Shown: positions 42,917 to 51,186 of the stretch, piece after piece
Numbering within the stretch: position 1 is the stretch's first letter
How the letters are laid out: every line of letters starts with the position of its first letter
Origin: Nereida sp965655635
GTDB taxonomy: Bacteria > Pseudomonadota > Alphaproteobacteria > Rhodobacterales > Rhodobacteraceae
Length of the DNA stretch: 64,000 nucleotides
Assembly: GCF_965655635.1 (NCBI RefSeq)
Contig: NZ_CBFHHE010000011.1
Location: forward strand, 1-64,000
Direction: 5' to 3'
Translations under genes and position numbers: made by a program
Notes under the pieces: generated by a model
Seen by the model: only the letters and a program-made list of their open reading frames with translations
Told to the model about the DNA's origin: nothing
Databases searched by the model: none

Positions 42917-43366
42917 ATGGATAACGTGATTAAAACAAGCGCGGACGCATTGGAAGATGATGTGCTGCCGAAGATGCGTGCCGCAAACGCGACAGGCACC
43001 CAAGATGAGAAACTGCCATCCGCAATGACCCAAGCGGTCAGTAAGAAAAGCGCCGCGCAATGGGCTTATGAGCGGGTGGTTTTGTACCTCAAGAAGTTTG
43101 AAGAAACGCTGGACGCCGAGCATGAGGCCGCGATGGGTTTCGCGGGTGGCGATGCAGGCGTGCTGCGAATTGAAGGCATGGGATATTTTGACCCTGATAT
43201 TGTTACGTTCTACGGCACGGACGCAGTGGGCGCCCAGACACAGCTGGTACAGCACGTCACTCAGCTTAATGTGATGTTGCGCGTAATTCCCAAGGAGGTC
43301 GACGCGCCTGAGCCTAACCGGATTGGTTTCCGCCTTGCCGAACAACTTGAAAGGCCCGTTGCCTAA
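42917..43366 (+). CDS. DUF6173-like conserved protein
   Basis: This soluble 149-residue protein has conserved-looking segments AQWAYERVVLYLKKFEETLD, FAGGDAGVLRIEGMGYFDPDIVTFYG and QHVTQLNVMLRVIPK, which fit the DUF6173 group of alphaproteobacteria. No catalytic motif is obvious and its function is unknown. GGAAG precedes the ATG. Confidence 0.7.
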   Translation: MDNVIKTSADALEDDVLPKMRAANATGTQDEKLPSAMTQAVSKKSAAQWAYERVVLYLKKFEETLDAEHEAAMGFAGGDAGVLRIEGMGYFDPDIVTFYGTDAVGAQTQLVQHVTQLNVMLRVIPKEVDAPEPNRIGFRLAEQLERPVA

Positions 43367-43468
43367 GCCGGTGTGAGCAGTGTCGCAGGGGCAGTGAAAT
43401 CACTAGAAATACGTGCAAATATGCTTTATGCGGTTCTCAAAAATACTTAGCTAAACGGGAAATTAGAC

Positions 43469-43609
43469 ATGGCTGATGACAAGCACGAGCACGGTAAAAT
43501 GGACATCGAAGTCCAAGAGAAAACTTTTGCGGGCTTCGTAAAATTCACAACGTGGAGTGTGGTGATCATCATTGCGACGTTGATCTTGCTCGCCATTATT
43601 GGCGGTTAA
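43469..43609 (+). CDS. aa3-type cytochrome c oxidase subunit IV
   Basis: This 46-residue microprotein starts MADDKHEHGKMDIEVQEKTF, then has one transmembrane helix (WSVVIIIATLILLAIIGG). The His-rich acidic start, the MDI-x-x-Q-E-K-TF-x-GF motif and the single helix match the small bacterial aa3 oxidase subunit IV. It packs against the oxidase core in the cytoplasmic membrane. The other oxidase subunits are not in the window. CGGGA lies about ten bases before the ATG. Confidence 0.9.
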   Translation: MADDKHEHGKMDIEVQEKTFAGFVKFTTWSVVIIIATLILLAIIGG

Positions 43610-43613
43610 GCAG

Positions 43614-44237
43614 ATGAAAACGCGGAGCATTGCTGCACTGTTCACAGCGGCGATGCTGCTGGCGGGGTGCCTGACACCACCTCAGGACCTGCTAACCGCG
43701 ACAGACAGTGAAATCCGCGAGAGCGTTTATCGCCACGACGGCCCTCCCGCCCTTTCTTTGATTACTGTTGTAAGTAACGGTACTAACTCTGGCGCGCACA
43801 GCGCCCTGCTGGTCAACGGATCGCAGCGCGTTCTGTTTGACCCTGCTGGAAGTTTTGAAGCTAAATCAATCCCCGAGCGTGGTGATGTGCTTTATGGGAT
43901 TACACCCCTTTATAAGCGATTTTATATCGGTGCCCATGCCCGCATTACCCACCGTGTGGTTGAACAAACGATCGAAGTGCCTGCAGGTGTGGCCGAGCAA
44001 GCCCTTCAGTTGGTAATCAATAACGGCGCTGTCCCTTCGGCGGGGTGCACCCGAAGCATTACGAGTATCTTGAGCCAGCTTGACGGTTTTGAAAGCATTG
44101 GTACGACATACTTTCCCAACAAAGCGCGCGAGCGGTTTGGCGCACTGCCCGGTGTAACGGAACAAGAATATTATGAGACGGATGACGGCAATAAAGCCGT
44201 GGCGCTTTCGCAATATATTGATGTTGATCTGGACTAA
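43614..44237 (+). CDS. Lipoprotein with possible permuted papain-like (His-Cys) fold
   Basis: This 207-residue lipoprotein has a signal peptide ending in MLLAGC (lipobox Cys near residue 18). The mature part contains GAHSALLVNGSQRVLFDPAG and later NNGAVPSAGCTRSITSILSQL. A His at a strand start followed much later by a Cys at a helix start is the order seen in circularly permuted NlpC/P60-like (YiiX/LRAT) proteins. That assignment is an inference from pattern. It lies four bases after the oxidase subunit IV gene. Confidence 0.7.
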   Translation: MKTRSIAALFTAAMLLAGCLTPPQDLLTATDSEIRESVYRHDGPPALSLITVVSNGTNSGAHSALLVNGSQRVLFDPAGSFEAKSIPERGDVLYGITPLYKRFYIGAHARITHRVVEQTIEVPAGVAEQALQLVINNGAVPSAGCTRSITSILSQLDGFESIGTTYFPNKARERFGALPGVTEQEYYETDDGNKAVALSQYIDVDLD

Positions 44238-44249
44238 TGCGCTAGCACT

Positions 44250-44588
44250 TTAGCCAAAACCACCAGTGAGATAGAGCATCCCGTAAAGTGCTGCGGCACC
44301 CAAAATGATTGCCCAAAGGACATTGCGCGTCCAAACACCAACGGCCAACGTGACAATCGCAGCTGACAGGCGTGCGGGGTCCACTTCACCGTTTGTTGCG
44401 GGCGGAAACAGCACAACCGGTGCAATTAGTGCGGGCAAAACCGCAACGGCCGTGTAGCGAAGGTGTCGCAAAATCCATTCCGGCAATTCACGGTCACCTA
44501 TCAAGCCCAAAAATGAAAACCGGCTAATGAAGGTCCCAAGCGCTAAAACACCGATAATTAGCCAAACGTTTACATTATCCGAAATCAT
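44250..44588 (-). CDS. azlD: AzlD-family branched-chain amino acid export subunit
   Basis: This 112-residue membrane protein has four hydrophobic segments, with family features LIIGVLALGTFISRFSFL, WILRHLRYTAVAVLPALIAPV and AAIVTLAVGVWTRNVLWAI. AzlD is the small partner of AzlC in export of branched-chain amino acids or related compounds. It overlaps azlC by four bases. Confidence 0.88.
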   Translation of the reverse strand: MISDNVNVWLIIGVLALGTFISRFSFLGLIGDRELPEWILRHLRYTAVAVLPALIAPVVLFPPATNGEVDPARLSAAIVTLAVGVWTRNVLWAIILGAAALYGMLYLTGGFG

Positions 44589-45298
44589 GACTTAGGCTCC
44601 TTTTTTAGCATTAACTCAGCCTGCGCGCCCACGATCATTGCCGCGATGCCTGCGATGATAATTCCAAGGCTATACGGCACATTCATGCACAACAGGGCCA
44701 CCACAACAGAAGTTGCCGCTGCAATAACGTGTGGCAGTGTGCGCAAAGCAGGTGCGATAAGTGCAAGAAATGTAATCGGGATCGCAAAGTCGAGCGCATA
44801 TTCCGGCGGAATAGAGCTACCCAGTTTTGCCCCAGCGTAGGTCATCGCATACCATGATGAGCAAATGGGTGTGACGGTGCCCGCAAAATAGCGCAGCTTT
44901 TGGGGGAGGGTCCAAGCGGTTTCGTCTTGGAACTTTTGATCTGCAAGTGCGTATGTTTGGTCCACCATCGAATAGCTCACAAGTGCGCGCTGCCAAAGGC
45001 GGGCCTTGCCCAGATGTGGCACCATTGCGGCGGAATACATGGCCATACGCAGGTTTACAGCAAGAGATGTTGCAAGCACGATAAGTGTAGGCGCGTCCTC
45101 GACCATTAGCTGCACCGCTGTGAATTGTGCGGCTCCCGCGATGACCAAAACGCCAAAGCCCATGACTTCTGCAATGTTTAATCCGGCTTCTGTGCCCACG
45201 ACCCCAAACAACAGTCCAAATGGTGCAAGGACCAAAAGAAATGGCAGGCCGTCGTGGAAGCCCTGCAGATATGTCGATTTCGCTGTGGTAGATAACAT
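44585..45298 (-). CDS. azlC: AzlC-family branched-chain amino acid permease
   Basis: This 237-residue permease starts with the typical FHDGLPFLLVLAPFGLLFGVVG, followed by GFGVLVIAGAAQFTAVQLM and NLRMAMYSAAMVPHLG. Several hydrophobic helices follow. It works with AzlD, whose gene overlaps its end, to export amino acids. The gene is divergent from fdhD, with about 55 bases between starts. Confidence 0.92.
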   Translation of the reverse strand: MLSTTAKSTYLQGFHDGLPFLLVLAPFGLLFGVVGTEAGLNIAEVMGFGVLVIAGAAQFTAVQLMVEDAPTLIVLATSLAVNLRMAMYSAAMVPHLGKARLWQRALVSYSMVDQTYALADQKFQDETAWTLPQKLRYFAGTVTPICSSWYAMTYAGAKLGSSIPPEYALDFAIPITFLALIAPALRTLPHVIAAATSVVVALLCMNVPYSLGIIIAGIAAMIVGAQAELMLKKEPKS

Positions 45299-45353
45299 TG
45301 TGACTCTCTACGTTGTTCAAGACACGACTTAGACGAGTGTCAGGGGGATGCAA

Positions 45354-46241
45354 ATGGCTTATGAGGCAGATTACATTATCGCGCCAGACCCGCTGGGTGC
45401 GCGCGGCGGTTTGCGCCTGACGCGTTCGGTTGCGGGAGTTGATCACACCGGCGCTCAGATTGAGACGCTTGTGGTCGAAGAACGTCCTTTGACCATATTT
45501 TTGAACAGTCAGGAAATTGTCACGGCGATGACAATTGGTGACTTCCCTCAATACCTCGCACTTGGGTTTTTGTGCAATCAAGGGATGCTCGATGATGCTT
45601 CTGACGTCACTGACGTAGACTACGATGAAGAGCTAGAGACTGTGGTTGTGCGCACGGCTAGCCAAACGGTGTTTGAGGATAAACTCAAGAAAAAGACCCG
45701 TACAAGTGGTTGTGCTGTTGGGACAGTTTTTGGAGATATGATGGAGGGGCTTGAGGGCGTGACGTTGCCCCAAGTCCCTGTGAAAACGTCATGGCTTTAT
45801 GCATTAGCGCATCAGATCAACACGACACCCAGCATCTATCTGACCTCAGGTGCTATTCACGGCACTGTGCTCTGCCAGCAAGATCGCCCCCTCGTTTATA
45901 TGGAAGACGTTGGTCGCCATAACGCAGTGGACAAAGTCGCTGGCTGGATGCTGTCAGAGGGTGTGAGCCCATCGGATAAGATTTTGTACACCACAGGCCG
46001 CCTTACATCTGAGATGGTTATCAAAACAGCGATGATGGGTATTCCGGCCTTAGTGTCGCGTTCTGGGTTTACGGCATGGGGCGTGGAAATTGCCCAGCAC
46101 GTCGGTTTGACCTTGATTGGCCGGATGCGTGGGCAGCGGTTTGTCTGTTTGGCTGGCAATGATCGTTTGGTGCGCGACGCTGATCTTGCTTCAGTCCGCG
46201 ACGAACCATTGAAATCTGGCCGCAAGGGAGCGAAGCAATGA
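45354..46241 (+). CDS. fdhD: FdhD formate dehydrogenase accessory sulfurtransferase, single-Cys variant
   Basis: FdhD passes sulfur from a cysteine desulfurase to the molybdenum cofactor of formate dehydrogenase. The 295-residue protein has EERPLTIFLNSQEIV, LALGFLCNQGML, MEDVGRHNAVDKVAGW, YTTGRLTSEMVIKTAMMGIP and SRSGFTAWGVEIAQ, all family segments. In the catalytic loop the usual C-x2-C is reduced to TSGCAVGTVFG with one Cys. ATG 45354 lies six bases after GGGGG and is preferred to ATG 45348. It overlaps mobA by four bases; no formate dehydrogenase gene is in the window. Confidence 0.92.
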   Translation: MAYEADYIIAPDPLGARGGLRLTRSVAGVDHTGAQIETLVVEERPLTIFLNSQEIVTAMTIGDFPQYLALGFLCNQGMLDDASDVTDVDYDEELETVVVRTASQTVFEDKLKKKTRTSGCAVGTVFGDMMEGLEGVTLPQVPVKTSWLYALAHQINTTPSIYLTSGAIHGTVLCQQDRPLVYMEDVGRHNAVDKVAGWMLSEGVSPSDKILYTTGRLTSEMVIKTAMMGIPALVSRSGFTAWGVEIAQHVGLTLIGRMRGQRFVCLAGNDRLVRDADLASVRDEPLKSGRKGAKQ

Positions 46242-46828
46242 AGCAACCCTTCGGTGTTATTCTGGCGGGCGGCCAAGCACGCCGGATGGGGGGCGGGGAC
46301 AAGGCGCTTTTGCAGCTTGGCGGCACAACGTTGCTTGAGCGGGTGATTGAGCGTCTTGAACCACAAGTGGCGGGGCTGTGCCTTAACGCCAACGGCGATC
46401 CCACGCGGTTTGGCCAAATTGGTCATGACGTGGTTGCTGACAGTATCGGTGGGTTTTTAGGTCCTCTTGCGGGTATTCTTGCAGGTCTTGATTGGGCGGC
46501 TGAGCAGGGTGCGGAAACGGTTGTAAGCGTCGCTGCGGACACGCCTTTTTTCCCATGTGATTTGACGCCCCGTTTGATGATGGCTGCTGATAAGATGACC
46601 CATCGGCTGGCTTTGGCGGCAACGGATGGTTGTCACCCTACGTTTGGAATTTGGCCGGTTGCATTGCGCGATGATCTGCGCGCGGCTTTACAAGGGGGGC
46701 TGCGCAAAGTCGTCGCGTGGACCGATCAGCATCATGCGGCAACCGCTTCTTTCGAGGTCGGTTCGGTTGACCCGTTCTTCAATATCAACACGCCCGAAGA
46801 TTTGGCGAAGGCGGAGCGATACTTATGA
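46238..46828 (+). CDS. mobA: Molybdenum cofactor guanylyltransferase
   Basis: MobA attaches GMP to molybdenum cofactor. The 196-residue enzyme has the nucleotide-binding N-terminus GVILAGGQARRMGGGDKALLQ, the VVADSIGGFLGPLAGILAGL segment, the metal Asp in VAADTPFFP and HPTFGIWPVAL. It overlaps fdhD and mobB by four bases on each side, so the operon is translated as a coupled unit. Confidence 0.96.
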   Translation: MKQPFGVILAGGQARRMGGGDKALLQLGGTTLLERVIERLEPQVAGLCLNANGDPTRFGQIGHDVVADSIGGFLGPLAGILAGLDWAAEQGAETVVSVAADTPFFPCDLTPRLMMAADKMTHRLALAATDGCHPTFGIWPVALRDDLRAALQGGLRKVVAWTDQHHAATASFEVGSVDPFFNINTPEDLAKAERYL

Positions 46829-47319
46829 CGGAGCAAAAGGTTTTTGGTGTCATTGGCTGGAAAAATGCAGGAAAGACGGGCTTGATGGAGCGGCTTGTGG
46901 CTGAAATTTCGGCGCGCGGTTTTTCGGTAAGCACATTGAAGCATGCGCATCATAACTTCGACATCGACCAACAAGGCAAAGATAGCTACCGCCACCGTGA
47001 CGCAGGCGCACAACAAGTACTTTTGGCCAGCGCAAACCGATGGGCGTTGATGACTGAATTGCGCGGAGAGCCCGAGCCACCGCTTGAGAAATTGCTGGCA
47101 CAGCTGGCGCCCGTTGACTTGGTTTTGGTTGAAGGGTTCAAACGGAACATGCACCCGAAAGTATGCGCTTACCGGCAGCAAACATCCCAATCCATGATCG
47201 AGGACGCATCGGTGTTGGCCTATGCCACGGACACAGTGCTTGATACGTCAAAGCCGCAATTTGATTTGGATGATACCGTCGTGATTGCGGATTTCATCTG
47301 CGCAAAGGCAGGTCTTTGA
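46825..47319 (+). CDS. mobB: Molybdopterin-guanine dinucleotide biosynthesis adaptor protein
   Basis: MobB is a GTP-binding partner of MobA. The 164-residue protein has a Walker A-like loop in GWKNAGKTGLMERLV, the HHNFDIDQQGKDSYRHRDAGA segment and VDLVLVEGFKRNMHPKV. The stop codon TGA overlaps the TTG start of the moeA fusion gene. Confidence 0.95.
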   Translation: MTEQKVFGVIGWKNAGKTGLMERLVAEISARGFSVSTLKHAHHNFDIDQQGKDSYRHRDAGAQQVLLASANRWALMTELRGEPEPPLEKLLAQLAPVDLVLVEGFKRNMHPKVCAYRQQTSQSMIEDASVLAYATDTVLDTSKPQFDLDDTVVIADFICAKAGL

Positions 47320-49478
47320 GCTTCGATCAGATCATCGCGGTCGATTGGTCATCTTCCTCGACGCCATCTTCGGTCAAGCCCGTCGCGAACGCCATTTATG
47401 TTGGTTCAAAGGTGCGCGGGCAGCCAGTAGACGTGCAATATTTTCGAACGCGGCTGTCGGCGATGGATGCTATTTACGCGATGCTTGATAGGGCACAAGA
47501 TGCCCGCGCGCGCGTTCTCGTCGGGTTTGATTTTGGTTTCGGCTACCCACGGGGTTTTGCGCAGGCTCTGACGGGGCAATCTTCTGTGCTTGGCGTGTGG
47601 GATTGGTTGGCCGAACGCATTAAAGATGGGCCAGACAACAGAAATAACCGCTTTGAGGTGGCCGATCAGATTAACCGCGCTCTGGATAGCATCGGACCTT
47701 TTTGGGGGTGCCCAAAGGGCGCTGAAACCGATGCGTTGCGCCAACGCGGGTCCGAGCGGGGTCCCCTGCAGTTCCCCGAGCGCCGCACGGTTGAGGCATT
47801 GACGTCAAGCGCGCAGCCAATGTGGAAGCTCTACACACCGGGCTCTGTTGGTGGGCAGTCTCTTGTGGGGTTGCCGATGTTGGCCAAGCTGCGGGCGCGC
47901 TACGGTAGCGGCATTACAGTTTGGCCGTTTGAGACAGGTTTTGCAAAGCCCGCAACAAACATTGTACTGGCCGAAATTTATCCGTCATTGTTTGATGCAA
48001 CGCATCGTACAGGTGATACTGGAATGATATTTGATGTGCTCGACGCGCGTCAGGTCCGCGCGGTTTGCGAGGCGTTCGAGAATGCTGAGTTGGACGCGCT
48101 TTTTGGTGCAGGTTTTGATCAGACGACGGACCCGAATGATGCGCAGATTGCCTGGGAAGAAGGGTGGATATTGGGTGTGCGAAAGCAAAAAATAGATGGC
48201 GGCCGCTTGACGCCTCCCCCTCTTGTGAACGACTGTTTTGCGTTGCCACAAGGCGTGAGTTGGACGCCCGTTGATGAGGCGCTGGATCAGTTGAAAAAAC
48301 GGGTTCGCGCCGTAACAGCTATAGAAACCATTGCGGTGAAAGACGCGGTGGGGCGTTACCTTGCAAGTGATGTTTTCGCACAGCGCGCAAACCCACCGCA
48401 CGCAAATTGCGCGGTCGATGGGTATGGAATTTCGGCAGATGCCATCTTGGATGGGCTTAATGAATTACCCGTAGTTATGGGGCGCGCCGCCGCTGGCGCG
48501 CCGTTTTCGGGTGCTGTTCCAAAAGGTCATGCGATCCGTATTTTGACGGGCGCGGTTGTTCCGAGCGGCGTTGATACGGTTGTGCTTGAAGAGGATTGCA
48601 CCGTTGAGACGGATGAGGACGGGCAGCCCATTCGCATCGCTTTTCACGGAGGTCTGCGCAAAGGTGCCAACACGCGCAAGACTGGTGAAGACGTTATGAA
48701 AGGTGATGTGATGCTACGCACCGCGCGTAAAATCACCCCCGCGGGTGCAGCTTTTCTGACGGCTGGTGGGATCAGTAATATCGACGTTCGCGCACCCCTT
48801 CGGGTTGCAGTTATCTCTACTGGTGACGAGTTGGTAGAGGCGGGTAGCATTGCCAAAGCGGGTCAAATTTTTGATGCAAATCGCCCCATGCTTTTGTCGA
48901 TGATCGCGAGTTGGGGGTTTGAGCCTGTTGATATGGGGATCATCCGCGACGATCCGAATGCATTGCAAGCAGCACTCGATGAAGCGGCTAATTCTGCGGA
49001 TGTGATCCTGACATCAGGTGGCGCATCCGCGGGTGATGAGGACCACGTTTCAAAGTTGTTGCAAAGTTCAGGCTCGCTTGCGTGGTGGCGGATTGCGGTC
49101 AAACCCGGGCGGCCGCTGGCGTTGGCGATGTGGAGCGGTGTGCCGGTGTTTGGCCTGCCTGGAAATCCTGTTGCGGCCTTTGTTTGCACGACTATTTTTG
49201 CATACCCCGCGATGACCTGTTTGGCTGGTGGGGATTTTGCAGTACCGCAAGCAGTTACTGTGCCCGCGGGTTTTTCAAAGCGCAAAAAAGAAGGCCGCCG
49301 CGAGTTTCTGCGGGCCCGTCTGCGTGGCGGTGTCGCCGAGGTTTTTGCCTCAGAAGGGTCTGGCCGCATTGGTGGACTGTCGTGGGCCGAAGGACTGGTT
49401 GAGTTGCCGGACGAGGCGCAAGAAATCACCCCTGGGGCGCCCGTTCGCTACATTCCGTTTTCGAGTCTTGGGCTGTAG
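47316..49478 (+). CDS. moeA: Fusion of DUF429-like (RNase-H-fold) domain with MoeA molybdenumtransferase
   Basis: This 720-residue protein has two parts. Residues about 312-720 are a complete MoeA/gephyrin-E domain that inserts molybdate into adenylylated molybdopterin: AVDGYGIS near 366-373 (conserved Asp), RILTGAVVPSGVD near 408, STGDELVEAG near 501, TSGGASAGDEDHV near 566-578 and GLPGNPVAAF near 613. Residues 1-300 look like DUF429, an RNase-H-type fold: IIAVDWSSS (D10), VGFDFGFGYPRG (D72), NRFEVADQIN, GPFWGCP, VLAEIYPSL (E220) and DAQIAWEEGW (D275). The four acidic residues are in the order expected for a metal site. It starts at TTG 47316, coupled to mobB. How the N-terminal domain serves cofactor synthesis is unknown. 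Confidence 0.88.
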   Translation: MSFDQIIAVDWSSSSTPSSVKPVANAIYVGSKVRGQPVDVQYFRTRLSAMDAIYAMLDRAQDARARVLVGFDFGFGYPRGFAQALTGQSSVLGVWDWLAERIKDGPDNRNNRFEVADQINRALDSIGPFWGCPKGAETDALRQRGSERGPLQFPERRTVEALTSSAQPMWKLYTPGSVGGQSLVGLPMLAKLRARYGSGITVWPFETGFAKPATNIVLAEIYPSLFDATHRTGDTGMIFDVLDARQVRAVCEAFENAELDALFGAGFDQTTDPNDAQIAWEEGWILGVRKQKIDGGRLTPPPLVNDCFALPQGVSWTPVDEALDQLKKRVRAVTAIETIAVKDAVGRYLASDVFAQRANPPHANCAVDGYGISADAILDGLNELPVVMGRAAAGAPFSGAVPKGHAIRILTGAVVPSGVDTVVLEEDCTVETDEDGQPIRIAFHGGLRKGANTRKTGEDVMKGDVMLRTARKITPAGAAFLTAGGISNIDVRAPLRVAVISTGDELVEAGSIAKAGQIFDANRPMLLSMIASWGFEPVDMGIIRDDPNALQAALDEAANSADVILTSGGASAGDEDHVSKLLQSSGSLAWWRIAVKPGRPLALAMWSGVPVFGLPGNPVAAFVCTTIFAYPAMTCLAGGDFAVPQAVTVPAGFSKRKKEGRREFLRARLRGGVAEVFASEGSGRIGGLSWAEGLVELPDEAQEITPGAPVRYIPFSSLGL

Positions 49479-49480
49479 GT

Positions 49481-50503
49481 TTAGCTGAACATTCCGGCCA
49501 CACGACCCAAAAGCATGAATGCCAATGCGGTGCGTGTTGTGGACAGTTTTGCCAATTCCGCATCGGACGCGTGTGGTTCAAATTCCATCATGACTTTGTC
49601 AAATCGGCGCAAAAAGTGGTGCGCTGCGTCCCGAAAGATGACGTCTTCTTTCATGCGTCCTGCAGTTAGGGCGAGGGATGATCTGTCGCGTACACCGCCA
49701 ATGGCTGCAATCGCGGGACCGCGCTCACCTTGTGCAAAACGCCGCCACAATTCTGGCTTAGCGCGATCATGGCGCAGGTCGTCCATGTAGATCCCTTCCT
49801 GGCTCAGTAAGGTCAGCATGTCTTGTGCTGCGGTGATCAATTGGCTGGCGCGGTGATCTTTTAGGGCCTTGCGAAGTGCGGCGAAGCCAACAGTGTCTTC
49901 GGCGGTTTCGGGGAAATTGAGTGCGCGGATGAAATCTTCGTTTTCGAGCGCGGGCTGCAGCGCCTCCATGGGTGTGCCGAGGGGCAGGGCAGTTTGCCCA
50001 TCCGCACTGGTGGTTGCTTTGATTGTGTCGATGCTGATGCGCGGTGCATCGGTACGGCTGGAAGTGAATGTTGCCAGCGCCGAAGATGTTTCGCGCGCTG
50101 TGGCTGCGATTTCTTCGATCTTTTTCTCAACGTCTGGGCGCGCCCTTTCAGTGACGGCTTTCTGTTGCTCAAGATATGTTTTGCGCATCCCGTCGATGGC
50201 CGAATGCAACCTGCTGCTTTCTTCGCGCATCACACGGATCGAACGCGCGGCTGTTGCAGCGACCCAGATCAACGCGACGGGCATAAACACCGCGAGTAGA
50301 ACCATAACGAACTGAAGGCTATTGAAAGATCCTTCTGTCGGCAGCATCAAAAAGAATACCGCTGACCCGATTAACCACACAAGCGTCAACGCTGCTGCGA
50401 TAACCTCGGTCGAGGAAATCGCACTGCGTTCGGGCGGGGCAAGCAAGTCATTTTTCGGCTTTGACTTGGATTGAGGCTGTGGCTGCGGTGAGGTGGTGGC
50501 CAT
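49481..50503 (-). CDS. Membrane protein with coiled coil, unknown function
   Basis: This 340-residue protein has a Pro/Gln/Lys-rich cytoplasmic start, two transmembrane helices (VIAAALTLVWLIGSAVFFLML and LQFVMVLLAVFMPVALIWVAATA), a coiled-coil region at about 90-145 and a soluble C-terminal helical domain with IRALNFPETAEDTVGFAALRKALKDH. I do not recognise the family. It ends two bases from the convergent moeA fusion stop and lies six bases after greA, so it is probably transcribed with greA. ATG 50503 follows a GTG at 50506. Confidence 0.78.
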   Translation of the reverse strand: MATTSPQPQPQSKSKPKNDLLAPPERSAISSTEVIAAALTLVWLIGSAVFFLMLPTEGSFNSLQFVMVLLAVFMPVALIWVAATAARSIRVMREESSRLHSAIDGMRKTYLEQQKAVTERARPDVEKKIEEIAATARETSSALATFTSSRTDAPRISIDTIKATTSADGQTALPLGTPMEALQPALENEDFIRALNFPETAEDTVGFAALRKALKDHRASQLITAAQDMLTLLSQEGIYMDDLRHDRAKPELWRRFAQGERGPAIAAIGGVRDRSSLALTAGRMKEDVIFRDAAHHFLRRFDKVMMEFEPHASDAELAKLSTTRTALAFMLLGRVAGMFS

Positions 50504-50509
50504 CACGAG

Positions 50510-50980
50510 TTACGAAAATTTAACGGACAGAATTTCGTAAGACCGCGTGCCACCTGGGGTGCGTACTTCGATGCTGTCGCCTTCTTCTTTCCCGATCAAA
50601 GCGCGCGCCAAAGGCGAGGCGATGTTCAGCAGGCCGCGCTCAATGTCGGCTTCCGGCTCACCCACGACTTGATAGGTCTTTTCTTCATCGGTGTCTTCGT
50701 CAACCAATTCAACATGCGCGCCGAACTTGACCGTGCCCGACATTTTTGAGGTGTCGATGATATCTGCGCGGCTGAGGATAGCCTCCAACTCTGCGATGCG
50801 GCCTTCGATGAAGCTTTGTTTTTCACGCGCAGAGTGGTACTCGGCGTTCTCTTTAAGATCGCCCAATTCACGCGCTTCCGCGATCGCCGCGATTATCTCG
50901 GGGCGATCCTTAGATTTCAGTCCCTTTAACTCCGCATCAAGTCGATCTGCACCAGCTTTTGTGAGAGGAATTTTATCCAT
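50510..50980 (-). CDS. greA: Transcription elongation factor GreA
   Basis: GreA stimulates RNA cleavage by backtracked RNA polymerase. The 156-residue protein has the N-terminal coiled coil with the acidic tip region (KDRPEIIAAIAEARELGDLKENAEYHSAREKQ, Asp-Leu-Lys-Glu-Asn), and the C-terminal FKBP-like domain (TVKFGAHVELVDEDTDEEKTYQVVG, ISPLARALIGK-like segment). It starts at 50980 in a divergent spacer shared with the ETF-QO gene. Confidence 0.96.
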   Translation of the reverse strand: MDKIPLTKAGADRLDAELKGLKSKDRPEIIAAIAEARELGDLKENAEYHSAREKQSFIEGRIAELEAILSRADIIDTSKMSGTVKFGAHVELVDEDTDEEKTYQVVGEPEADIERGLLNIASPLARALIGKEEGDSIEVRTPGGTRSYEILSVKFS

Positions 50981-51091
50981 TTTCTGTCTTTCTAAGGCCG
51001 TGGTTTTGTTGCTCGATCTATTGCGCTACAAAACGCAAAAGCGAAGGGAAATGCAAGGAGCAGGCACAGGATTGAGCGACTAATTGCAGCT

Positions 51092-51126
51092 AAGGCGCAG
51101 CGTCATGAAAAACCAGCGCCTTTTTT
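51092..51126 (+). terminator. Orphan intrinsic terminator upstream of the ETF-QO promoter
   Basis: On the plus strand AAGGCGC (51092-51098) and GCGCCTT (51116-51122) form a seven-base stem with a 17-base loop, followed by T6 (51121-51126). No plus-strand gene ends here: greA to the left reads leftward. The terminator may end an unannotated small RNA starting in the 110 bases after greA, or protect the ETF-QO gene from readthrough. Confidence 0.6.
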
Positions 51127-51129
51127 CAA

Positions 51130-51159
51130 TTGACCCTTTAATTCCTGTCGCCATATATT
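51130..51159 (+). promoter_or_regulatory. Probable sigma-70-type promoter of the ETF-QO gene
   Basis: TTGACC (51130-51135) and TATATT (51154-51159) are separated by 18 bases, close to the housekeeping consensus. They lie directly after the orphan terminator and 28 bases before the ATG at 51187, with GGAG (about 51175-51178) as ribosome site. Transcription would start close to 51166. Confidence 0.6.
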
Positions 51160-51186
51160 TTTGCAACATTTATTGGAGCCGAGAAA

